A stretch of DNA of 64,000 nt from Chlorogloeopsis fritschii PCC 6912 (GTDB taxonomy: Bacteria; Cyanobacteriota; Cyanobacteriia; Cyanobacteriales; Nostocaceae), in NCBI RefSeq assembly GCF_000317285.1, contig NZ_AJLN01000040.1, forward strand, positions 1-64,000, given 5' to 3'. Both the position numbers and the translations under genes were made by a program. Position 1 is the stretch's first letter. Every line of letters starts with the position of its first letter. The notes under the pieces were generated by a model. It was not told where the DNA came from, did no database searches, and worked only from the letters and a program-made list of their open reading frames with translations. This document shows, one piece after another, positions 34,001 through 40,541 of the stretch.

Positions 34001-35665
34001 TACATCCAGAATCAGCAGATCGGGATTGACAGTTTGCAGAGTTTCCCAAAAACACTGCGGATCTTCTAAAGTTGTGACTTTGATGCCCCAAGGATTGAGC
34101 AAAGTTTGTAACAGCGCACCAATTTTTGGATCGTCATCTACAGCCAATATATGAGCTTCAGCATGGGGAGCTTCTTGTAATACTTGCGTGACTGCTTCTA
34201 GTACCTGGGTAATAGGCATGGGCTTTTGCAAGAAGGTATGCCCACCTTTACGAGCGACTTGCAAACGGTTGGTAAAATCACTTTGTTCAGTAAAAACTAC
34301 TACTGGTACAGGCGGCTTGCGCTGTTTTAATTCTGCTAACAAACTAAAGCTGTCTTCAATATCTGAGGAAACATCTGGATCTAATAGCACTACACCGGGA
34401 TGCTCTCGGTACAGCTTATTTTTAGCTCTTTCAATACTAGTAGCAATAGTAACTTTTAAGCCCTTGGTAAGAGATTCTGCTTGGATTTGTTCGGCGAGTA
34501 AGCGATCGCGATCTACAACCAATAATAAGGGATACTCATCTTCACTCTGTGGTGCAGATAATGTATTTTGCTCATTAGAGGTGATTTGTTGACGTAATTG
34601 CTCTACCCAATGCACAAATTGGTTAGTTTCGTCTTTTGTCAAAGTTTTATTCGCTTTGAGCAAATGCTCTATTTTGCGTGCCAACTTAGAGCCAGAAGTC
34701 AAGCCAAAAGTGCCTAAAGAACCTGCTAAAGTATGGGCTTCTTGTTGTGCTTGTTTGTGCAGTTTTTGATGCAAGGCTTTTTGGCGAGCAGCACTAGCTG
34801 CTTGCTCTAGCAGCGTTACTTGTTCCTCAACCCTGGGTTGAAAGCGATTCCACAATCCCGCAATTGCTTCGAGAGTCTGCTGTTGGGTAGAGGTGGTTTC
34901 AAAAGAGGCAGTTTGAGAAGACGCAAAGAGAGAAAAACTCCCCTTGTCTCCCCCTCCCCTTGTCCCCTTGTCCTCTTCTGCCGTTTCCTCTTTAAGTGGC
35001 TTCAGACGATAACCAATGCCATAAACTGTTTCAATCAAATCTGCTGATGCTCCCACAGCTTTTAATTTCTGCCGCAATCCTTTGATATGGGTGCGAACAG
35101 CTTCTTCTCCGGGAGTATCTTCGTAAGTCCACAGATGTTCTAAAATCATCCCACAGCTAAACACTCGCCGACTGTTTCGTAAAAACAGTTCTAACAGTGC
35201 ATATTCTTTAGGAGTTAATGACAATAACTTCTCGGCATATGTGACTTCACAACTTGTAGGATCGAGCCGTAAATCACCCCATTCTAGAATTGGCTGGGAT
35301 ATTAAACTACCACGACGCAAAAGTGCTCGAATCCTGGCAACTAATTCCTCTTGATTAAAGGGTTTAACAAGGTAGTCATCTGCACCTGCGTCTAACCCAA
35401 TAGCCTTTTCGTGGCTGCTATCACATCCCGTCAACAACAGAATTGGCATTCGCAATCCGTGGGATCTGATTTGACGACAAAGAGTAATTCCATCTATCTG
35501 TGGCAGGATGACATCTAATAGAATTACGTCATAATCGAATGTTTGTATTAAATCCCATGCTGCCTGACCATCTAAGGCAATTTCTACAGCATAATTGTAA
35601 TTAGTAAGGACAGCAGCAAGTGCATGAGCAACAAACTCATCATCCTCAACAATTAATATCTTCAT
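31070..35665 (-). CDS. REC-winged helix-Hpt-REC-REC-GAF-PAS-kinase-REC-REC fusion
   Basis: 1531 residues. REC1 (about 1-115, ILLDVILPQIDG), OmpR-type winged helix (about 125-222), an STRR-derived linker (about 228-250), Hpt with His in EAHTLAGSLGTFG (about 320), REC2 (VVLLDPDV), REC3 (LILDVELPEF), GAF (about 660-800), coiled coil, PAS (about 860-975), HisKA with His in VSHELRTPLTSIHG (about 990), HATPase with a repeat insert at about 1125-1178, then REC4 (IVLDLLMPGMNG) and REC5 (LILDLVLPEGDG). A single chain thus carries a DNA-binding output, a phosphotransfer domain, a kinase and five receivers. The first 615 residues parallel the first gene of operon A, here fused to the kinase. A promoter should lie in the AT-rich DNA upstream. 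Confidence 0.93.
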   Translation of the reverse strand: MKILIVEDDEFVAHALAAVLTNYNYAVEIALDGQAAWDLIQTFDYDVILLDVILPQIDGITLCRQIRSHGLRMPILLLTGCDSSHEKAIGLDAGADDYLVKPFNQEELVARIRALLRRGSLISQPILEWGDLRLDPTSCEVTYAEKLLSLTPKEYALLELFLRNSRRVFSCGMILEHLWTYEDTPGEEAVRTHIKGLRQKLKAVGASADLIETVYGIGYRLKPLKEETAEEDKGTRGGGDKGSFSLFASSQTASFETTSTQQQTLEAIAGLWNRFQPRVEEQVTLLEQAASAARQKALHQKLHKQAQQEAHTLAGSLGTFGLTSGSKLARKIEHLLKANKTLTKDETNQFVHWVEQLRQQITSNEQNTLSAPQSEDEYPLLLVVDRDRLLAEQIQAESLTKGLKVTIATSIERAKNKLYREHPGVVLLDPDVSSDIEDSFSLLAELKQRKPPVPVVVFTEQSDFTNRLQVARKGGHTFLQKPMPITQVLEAVTQVLQEAPHAEAHILAVDDDPKIGALLQTLLNPWGIKVTTLEDPQCFWETLQTVNPDLLILDVELPEFSGIEICQVVRNDPQWSELPILFLTVHSDADIVNQVFAVGADDFVSKPIIGPELVTRIINRLERIKLRRQMQPSDRFLENEDKLTQEKLNTRLRQQATVAQLGQSALLGKELSSLMDEAVTLVVQNLGVEYCKLMKLLPEEDTMLLCAGVGWREGIVGKTTINLDASGSGYTLLVQQPVIIEDLRTETRFQPSLLLQEHGIISGLSVPIPKQNGSYGVLGVYSSQKQTFTDRDINFVQSVANILSAALERQHTEQALRQAKDELEQRVAERTAELTRINEQLQSELNERQRAQSELRNSQAMFAGIVSIADDAIISIDSNQNITLFNQGAEKIFGYEAREVLGQPLDLLIPLRYIQSHRRYVSDFGNSAKVARRMGERREIYGRRKDGTEFPAEASISKLKLGQETVYTVYLQDISDRKQVERMKDEFVSVVSHELRTPLTSIHGSLGMLASGLIKPESEQGKRLLQIAVDSTERLVRLINDILDIERIESGKVKMEKQMCDVADLIAEAVNVMQPLADKAGVTISVSSLSQQIWADPDRIVQTLTNLLSNAIKFSPAGSTIWLSAEEEKGDRGQATGNRGQGIGDRGQATGNRGHGDKENISFSASPRLVLSASSSSPHILFTVRDRGRGIPTDKLESIFERFQQVDSSDSRNHDGTGLGLAICKSIVQQHGGQIWVDSELGKGSAFYFTLPLSLTPERSQGTASGQTQGTAPTLYSPLVLVCDDDAQVRTELQNLLEKRHYRVVAVSSGEEAITAASAQHPDAIVLDLLMPGMNGWETMAVLKERADTQNIPIIICSVCGLVNTNQKKQDFVDWVSKPLEESLLFQSLRQALQHSSKLVRVLLVEDDPNLAEMLQTLLEHHNIETFHAKTGREAIHLSQEVNPDLLILDLVLPEGDGFSVVGWLQQHKRLCKIPLMVYSAKELEESERTRLKLGHTEFLSKGQVTPHEFEQRVMTLLHEITQNSAQDDSE
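32125..32295 (-). repeat. STRR heptamers inserted in frame in the operon B kinase
   Basis: About ten CCCTGTC/GCCTGTC/CCCTATC heptamers in tandem (about 32212-32280 on the plus strand) plus flanking low-complexity sequence. They are read as GDRGQATGNRG-type residues. The site is between the N-box strand (SPAGSTIWLSAEE) and the G1 strand (ILFTVRDRGRGIP), exactly as in the operon A kinase, but the insert is longer. Confidence 0.87.
34920..34990 (-). repeat. Purine STRR-derived linker after the winged helix
   Basis: On the plus strand CCCCTTGTCTCCCCCTCCCC and CTTGTCCCCTTGTCCTC encode EEDKGTRGGGDKGS-type residues between the winged helix and Hpt domains. It is another in-frame use of repeat DNA in the same gene, at a domain boundary. 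Confidence 0.6.
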
Positions 35666-36005
35666 TGTAAAAAGTTAATTTATCTTGACAAGAGTTAGGA
35701 GTTGCGAGCCGAACAAATTAAAATCTAAATCTAACAATGTTGATCTTACAAACATATGCCAGATAGATGTAATTTTAGTTAATAAATATCTAACCGAGGT
35801 TTACAAATTTTAAAGAGTAAAAGGTATTGGGGACTGGGGACTGGTGATTAGGGATTGGGGATTGGCTTTAAAAGTTTGATGTTTTACCTTCTGCCTCTCC
35901 GCAGTCGCCACCCTGACGGGAAGCCGCCCTCCGGGCGTCTACAACGGAGGAGAACCTCCGCACGGCGCTGCTCTCTGCCCTCTGCCTTTCTTTGAGGTAA
36001 AAGCT
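35666..36005. other. Divergent leader with repeats between operon B and the export operon
   Basis: About 340 bases with no gene. The first 150 are AT-rich and suit the operon B promoter. From 35828 there is GGGGACTGGGGACTGG and GGGATTGGGGATTGG STRR, then GC-rich palindromic repeat with CCTCCGCACGGCGCTG, shared with the cmpC-cmpD spacer. Short minus-strand frames over this DNA are repeat products. TTTGAGGTAAAAGCT precedes the HlyD start. Confidence 0.6.
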
Positions 36006-37301
36006 ATGACAACCCAGTTTGTTCCTAAACCCCAAAAAGGGGAGGAACCACAGCAGGTAGTAGTACCAAAACCGCATGAGCCACCAGTTGAGCCGCCTTC
36101 CGGACGTAAATCCAAGCTACCTTTGTTAATTTTAGGTGGAATTTTGATGGCGGTAGCGATCGCCACGCCAACTTGGTATTATTTATCTCGTCCGCAACCC
36201 TCTGGCTTGGAATTTAGCGGGCGGATAGAAGCTTATGAAACTGATATTGGGGCAAAAATTTCTGGGCGTGTGAATTTTGTGGCGGTGCGTGAAGGCGATC
36301 GCGTTACAAAAGGACAGGTAGTGGCAAAACTCGACGATGCGGAAATCCAAGCCCAACTCCAGGGTGCAAAAGCCAGGATCGTAGCTGCCCAACAACAAGC
36401 CGAACAAGCACGGATGCAAATCAGTGTAATTCAAGCCCAAATTCAGGAAGCACAATTCAACTGGCAACAAGCTCAAGACAACACTCAAGGTACAATCGCC
36501 GAAGCCAGATCTCAAGTTGCAGCAGCCGAAGCGCAGTTGAGTCAAGCTCAAGCCGATTTGCAGCAAGCAATTTCTCATGCCAGATTGGCGCAAATAAACC
36601 GCGATCGCGTCGCTCAACTACACCACGATGGTGCTTTTAGCCAACAACAATTTGACGAAGCTCAAACTAATTTAGAAACAGCCCAAGCTACCGTTAAAGC
36701 ACGACAAGCAGCAGTTAACGCCGCACATAAAAAAGTCAAGGCAGCTGAAGGTGTTTTGGTACAAGCACAAACTACAAAGCTTAACCCGAATATTAGCAAA
36801 ACCCGGATTGAAGCTTTACGCGAGCAGCAGAATATTGCCAAAGCGCAACTAGCAGCAGCCCAAGCCGAAGTCAAGAATGCCCAAGCCACCGAAAAACAAA
36901 TTCTCGCTCAAATCGCTTACTTAAACGTGACAAGCCCTATAGATGGAGTTGTCACAGCCAGAACTGTAGAACCGGGAGCCGTTGTGGGTAGTGGCAAGAC
37001 TTTGCTAACAATAATTGATCCGAATACAGTTTATATGCGTGGCTTCATTCCTGAGGGCGAAATTGCACAAGTTAGAATTGGGCAACCAGCTAAAGTTTGG
37101 CTTGATTCATTCCCCAACCAACCTTTGAGCGCCCGTGTCAGTGCTGTTGATACCCAAGCTTCTTTTACACCAGAAAATATTTACTTTAAACAAGACAGGG
37201 TAAAACAGGTATTTGGTGTCAAACTGAGTATCGATCAACCAGGTGGTTATGCCAAGCCAGGGATGCCTGCGGATGCAGCAATTGAGATTAAAAAGAATTA
37301 A
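36006..37301 (+). CDS. HlyD/YbhG-type membrane fusion protein
   Basis: 431 residues. A cytoplasmic Pro-rich start is followed by one membrane helix (about 37-60, LLILGGILMAVAIATPTWYYL). Then come the first biotinyl-lipoyl half (GRIEAYETDIGAKISGRVNF), a long Ala/Gln-rich alpha-helical hairpin (about 120-300), the second lipoyl half (LNVTSPIDGVVTARTVEPGA) and a beta-barrel (VYMRGFIPEGEIAQVRIGQPAKVWLDSFP). This is the periplasmic adaptor of an ABC exporter that links the inner-membrane pump to an outer-membrane channel. The order adaptor, double ATPase, permeases matches YbhG-F-S-R. The outer-membrane partner is not encoded nearby. Substrates of such systems include drugs and cations; here unknown. 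Confidence 0.9.
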   Translation: MTTQFVPKPQKGEEPQQVVVPKPHEPPVEPPSGRKSKLPLLILGGILMAVAIATPTWYYLSRPQPSGLEFSGRIEAYETDIGAKISGRVNFVAVREGDRVTKGQVVAKLDDAEIQAQLQGAKARIVAAQQQAEQARMQISVIQAQIQEAQFNWQQAQDNTQGTIAEARSQVAAAEAQLSQAQADLQQAISHARLAQINRDRVAQLHHDGAFSQQQFDEAQTNLETAQATVKARQAAVNAAHKKVKAAEGVLVQAQTTKLNPNISKTRIEALREQQNIAKAQLAAAQAEVKNAQATEKQILAQIAYLNVTSPIDGVVTARTVEPGAVVGSGKTLLTIIDPNTVYMRGFIPEGEIAQVRIGQPAKVWLDSFPNQPLSARVSAVDTQASFTPENIYFKQDRVKQVFGVKLSIDQPGGYAKPGMPADAAIEIKKN

Positions 37302-37317
37302 TTAACCACATAGACGC

Positions 37318-37400
37318 GCAAGCGGCTACTTTCGCTTATCCACTACTCTACGAGAAGCCGGACTACGTCCGTCTACGTGTCTACCCGCAGGGTAGGACAC
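37318..37400. repeat. GC-rich dispersed repeat before the double ATPase
   Basis: Contains GGCTACTTTCGCTTATCC and CCGTCTACGTGTCTACCCGC. CTACTTTCGCTTATCCGCTC also occurs near 55540, within a composite repeat. The in-frame stop TAG at 37393 lies at its right end and fixes the left limit of the ATPase frame. Confidence 0.55.
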
Positions 37401-37431
37401 AAAGTACACAAAGGAGAAAAAGGAGGAGTTT

Positions 37432-39414
37432 ATCAAAACTCATCAATATCCTGTTATTCAAGTCCAAGGATTATATAAACAATACAGTAAATTTACTGCT
37501 GTTTGCGGTATCGATTTTGAAGTCAACCGAGGAGAAGTATTTGGATTAATCGGCCCTGATGGAGCAGGTAAAACTACGACCTTTCACATCTTGGGTGGAG
37601 TAATGGAAGCAACTGCGGGTAACGTGAAAGTACTTAACCGCTCTCCTCAACAAGCGCGTCTGGGGACTGGTTATTTAACACAACAGTTCTCTCTCTACTT
37701 AGATTTGAGTATCGATGAAAACCTACGTTACAGCGCTGGGTTGCGTCAAGTTTCAGAACATCATTTCCGAGAGCGTCGCGCCAAGTACTTGCGATTGATG
37801 AGTCTAGAGAAATTTAGCAGTCGTTTAGCAGGGCAGTTATCTGGTGGGATGAAACAGAAGCTAGCTCTGTGCTGTGCTTTAATTTCTGAACCGGAAGTAT
37901 TATTTTTGGATGAACCAACTACAGGTGTAGATCCGGTGTCACGTCGGGAATTTTGGGATATTTTGGCAGCTTTGTCTCAAGAGGGGGTAACAATTGTAGT
38001 TGCAACTCCTTATCTAGATGAAGCAGAGCGCTGTCATCGCATCGCTTTGATGTATGAAGGGAAGATTCAGCAAATTGGAACGCTAGCTCAACTGCGTTCT
38101 AGTTTGGGCTTGCAGCGTTTAGAAGTGCGTGCAAGTGATTTAGGAATTACTGAACGTGTTTTATTGGATGCCATAGCCAGTGATACAAGCAATATTGTCG
38201 ATGTACAAACTTTTGGCGATCGCTTGGATGTACTAGTCAAAAATCTTCACACTGACATCGCTTACATTCAATCCATCCTCAATCAAAATCAAATTCAAGC
38301 TACCATCGAACCAGCACAACCAACCCTCGAAAACGTTTTTGTCACTCGCCTGCGCCAACAAGGCTCAGATCCAAAGTTTATTCCATTTCCCCGCAGTGAA
38401 GGAGGAGGGGGAGAGGAGGGAGCGAGGGAGAGGGGGGGAAGAAATTCTCCGCGTCTTGTTGTCGCCACATCTTCCACCGCAATTGGTGCGCGCAACCTCT
38501 GGAAAACCTTCGGTAATTTCCATGCAGTCAAGCAGGTAAATTTACAAGTTCGCTATGGGGAAATTTACGGACTTTTGGGTGCCAATGGTGCTGGTAAGAC
38601 TACCATAATTAAAATGCTGTGCGGGTTGCTTACTCCTAGTTCCGGAGAAGTTTCACTAGCTGGTAAGATAAGTAATTTACGGAGTCCAGAGGTACGGCAG
38701 CGCATCGGTTACATGAGCCAAAAGTTTACGCTCTACGACGATCTCAGTGTGATTCAAAATTTAGAATTTTATTGTGGTGTGTACGGTATACCCCGTTATT
38801 TAAAACATAAAAAAATTGACTGGGTATTAGAAACTTGCGGTTTAGTTGAGCAAGAAAATATGCTGACAGGAAGTTTACCGGGAGGTTGGAAGCAGCGAGT
38901 CGCTTTTGGCGCTTCGGTAATGCATGAGCCGGAGATTTTATTTTTAGATGAGCCGACATCCGGTGTCGATCCCTTAGCGCGGCGTCAGTTTTGGCGCTTA
39001 ATTGAAGACTTTGCCCGTCATGGTACAGCAGTTTTGGTGACAACCCATTACTTAGAAGAAGCAGAACACTGCCATCGCATGGGGTTGATGGTAGCAGGTG
39101 AAATGGTTGTTCAAGGTTCACCCACACAGATTAAAGCCCAACAGCCAGGGCAATTGATAGAAATAATCATCGATCGCTTAGAGATTGCTTACGATTTGCT
39201 GAAATTGCAATTTCAGCCGTGGCAAGTATCGCTATTTGGTTCTAAGCTACACCTAGTCTTGGAACATCCCGATCCAGAACTTGCCGAAGTGCGTTCAGTA
39301 CTCCAGTCTGCGAATTTAGAAATTCAATCTCTGCGTCGCATTCCCTTCTCTCTCGAAGATGCCTTTATTGGCATTGTCAAACGCGCCCAAGCAGAAGGAA
39401 TGGAAAATGGCTAA
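37432..39414 (+). CDS. YbhF-like double ABC ATPase, apparently with an ATC start
   Basis: 660 residues with two ABC domains. Domain 1: Walker A GPDGAGKTT, signature LSGGMKQK, Walker B VLFLDEPTTGVDP, but Pro at the switch-His position (VVATPYLDEAE). Domain 2: GANGAGKTT, LPGGWKQR (Ser to Pro), EILFLDEPTSGVDP and a normal VTTHYLEEAE. The frame is open back to a TAG at 37393, and no ATG, GTG or TTG occurs until after Walker A (TTG at 37591). The start proposed is ATC, because AGGAGG sits five bases upstream and the protein then begins IKTHQYPVIQVQGLYKQY, the expected N-terminus. A Gly/Glu/Arg-rich STRR linker (about 38395-38450) joins the domains. It works with the adjacent adaptor and permeases. 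Confidence 0.88.
   Translation: MKTHQYPVIQVQGLYKQYSKFTAVCGIDFEVNRGEVFGLIGPDGAGKTTTFHILGGVMEATAGNVKVLNRSPQQARLGTGYLTQQFSLYLDLSIDENLRYSAGLRQVSEHHFRERRAKYLRLMSLEKFSSRLAGQLSGGMKQKLALCCALISEPEVLFLDEPTTGVDPVSRREFWDILAALSQEGVTIVVATPYLDEAERCHRIALMYEGKIQQIGTLAQLRSSLGLQRLEVRASDLGITERVLLDAIASDTSNIVDVQTFGDRLDVLVKNLHTDIAYIQSILNQNQIQATIEPAQPTLENVFVTRLRQQGSDPKFIPFPRSEGGGGEEGARERGGRNSPRLVVATSSTAIGARNLWKTFGNFHAVKQVNLQVRYGEIYGLLGANGAGKTTIIKMLCGLLTPSSGEVSLAGKISNLRSPEVRQRIGYMSQKFTLYDDLSVIQNLEFYCGVYGIPRYLKHKKIDWVLETCGLVEQENMLTGSLPGGWKQRVAFGASVMHEPEILFLDEPTSGVDPLARRQFWRLIEDFARHGTAVLVTTHYLEEAEHCHRMGLMVAGEMVVQGSPTQIKAQQPGQLIEIIIDRLEIAYDLLKLQFQPWQVSLFGSKLHLVLEHPDPELAEVRSVLQSANLEIQSLRRIPFSLEDAFIGIVKRAQAEGMENG
38390..38450 (+). 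repeat. Purine STRR linker between the two ATPase domains
   Basis: GGAGGAGGGGGAGAGGAGGG and following purine-only sequence encode EGGGGEEGARERGGR between the halves of the double ATPase. It keeps the frame and lies at the boundary after the first domain's C-terminal fold. Confidence 0.65.
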
Positions 39415-39478
39415 TGGTTAATGGTTAATGGAAGGCTGGCAATTAACAATTAACAATCAACAATTAACAATCAACAAA
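39412..39478 (+). repeat. TAATGGT and CAATTAA heptamer runs after the ATPase gene
   Basis: Three TAATGGT-type heptamers (39412-39432) begin with the stop codon of the ATPase gene itself. After a short GC-containing gap, five AATTAAC/AATCAAC heptamers follow (39440-39476). The permease gene starts 20 bases later. Confidence 0.75.
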
Positions 39479-39497
39479 TGACTATTGACTAATATCT

Positions 39498-40541
39498 ATG
39501 AAACGCATCCTCAGCCAGTGTATGAAAGAATTAGTGCAGTTTCGGCGCGATCGCCTGACTGTAGCACTGGCTTTTGCATTACCTCTTGCTATGTTGCTTC
39601 TATTTGGTTTTGCGCTCAGACTAGAAGCAAAAAATATTCCTCTAGCTATTCAAGATTTTGATCGCACTCCCACAAGTCGCGCCTACATTGAGCGTTTATT
39701 TGCTACTAACCAATTTCATCCTACTAGCTTGCATGGCAAACCAGAAGAAGTAATAGCAAGTGGGCAAGCAAAAGCAGTGGTAATTATTCCACCAGATTTC
39801 AGTCGCAATATCAATGCAGGTAAACCCAGTTCTATCCAAGTCTTAATCGATGGCACCGATGGTAACAATGCGCGAGTGATTCAAAACAGCATCCGCGCCA
39901 CAACAAGATTTTTCTTGCAAACTAGTGGATTGCAATCTTTTACCAATCCGGTTATTCCTCGTATTCGGCTCTGGTTTAATCCCGGCAGAAAAGAATCTCT
40001 GTACATTGTGCCTGGAGCTTATGCTGTCATTCTCTGGATTTTTCCGTCGTTGCTGATGGCGATCGCTATGGTGCGGGAAAAAGAACAAGGGACGATTCTA
40101 CAAGTTTACACCACCAGCATGAGCGCCACAGAATTATTACTTGGTAAAGGGCTTGCTTACTTAATTATCGGTCTTGGTCAGGCTATTTTTCTACTGCTAT
40201 TAGGTTCGCTCATTTTCGGCTTGGGTTTGGCTGGAGATCCAACACCCCTGCTCATTGGCACACCACTTTTTTTTAAGCGCCGCTGTGATGTTTGGCTTAT
40301 TGATGGGTGTACGCACGAACACTCAAAGTGCAGCTGTTCAGGCAGTAGCAACTATTGGTTTTTTGACTGCTTTTTTGCTTTCTGGTTTTATTTATCCAGT
40401 AGAGAATATTCCTTTCCCCCTATCATTGATTTCCTATTTCGTTCCTGCTCGTTACTATATCGAATTGACACGAGATGCTCTTGTGCGGGGCACTGGTTGG
40501 GCAGGAGTTTGGTATGTACCACTGGTACTGTTGTTATTTAG
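39498..40541 (+). CDS. YbhS-like ABC permease, 5' part, frameshifted after residue 258
   Basis: The N-terminal permease of the exporter. Residues 22-42 (VALAFALPLAMLLLFGFAL) form the first membrane helix. A periplasmic domain follows (IPLAIQDFDRTPTSRAYIER ... IQVLIDGTDGNNARVIQNSI), then helices starting near residue 170 (VPGAYAVILWIFPSLLMAIA) and the coupling motif MVREKEQGT. After LLIGTPLFF the frame leaves the family: the next residues (KRRCDVWLIDGCTHEHSKCS) are unlike any permease. The correct continuation (LSAAVMFGLLMGVRT) is in the next frame. The switch is at eight consecutive T (40267-40274); seven T would restore one frame. As read, the product has lost its last three helices. Confidence 0.75.
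   Translation: MKRILSQCMKELVQFRRDRLTVALAFALPLAMLLLFGFALRLEAKNIPLAIQDFDRTPTSRAYIERLFATNQFHPTSLHGKPEEVIASGQAKAVVIIPPDFSRNINAGKPSSIQVLIDGTDGNNARVIQNSIRATTRFFLQTSGLQSFTNPVIPRIRLWFNPGRKESLYIVPGAYAVILWIFPSLLMAIAMVREKEQGTILQVYTTSMSATELLLGKGLAYLIIGLGQAIFLLLLGSLIFGLGLAGDPTPLLIGTPLFFKRRCDVWLIDGCTHEHSKCSCSGSSNYWFFDCFFAFWFYLSSREYSFPPIIDFLFRSCSLLYRIDTRCSCAGHWLGRSLVCTTGTVVI

Noticed and set aside
35868-36166. Two minus-strand frames ahead of the HlyD gene
   Set aside because: They cover GC-rich dispersed repeat and the antisense of the HlyD N-terminus.
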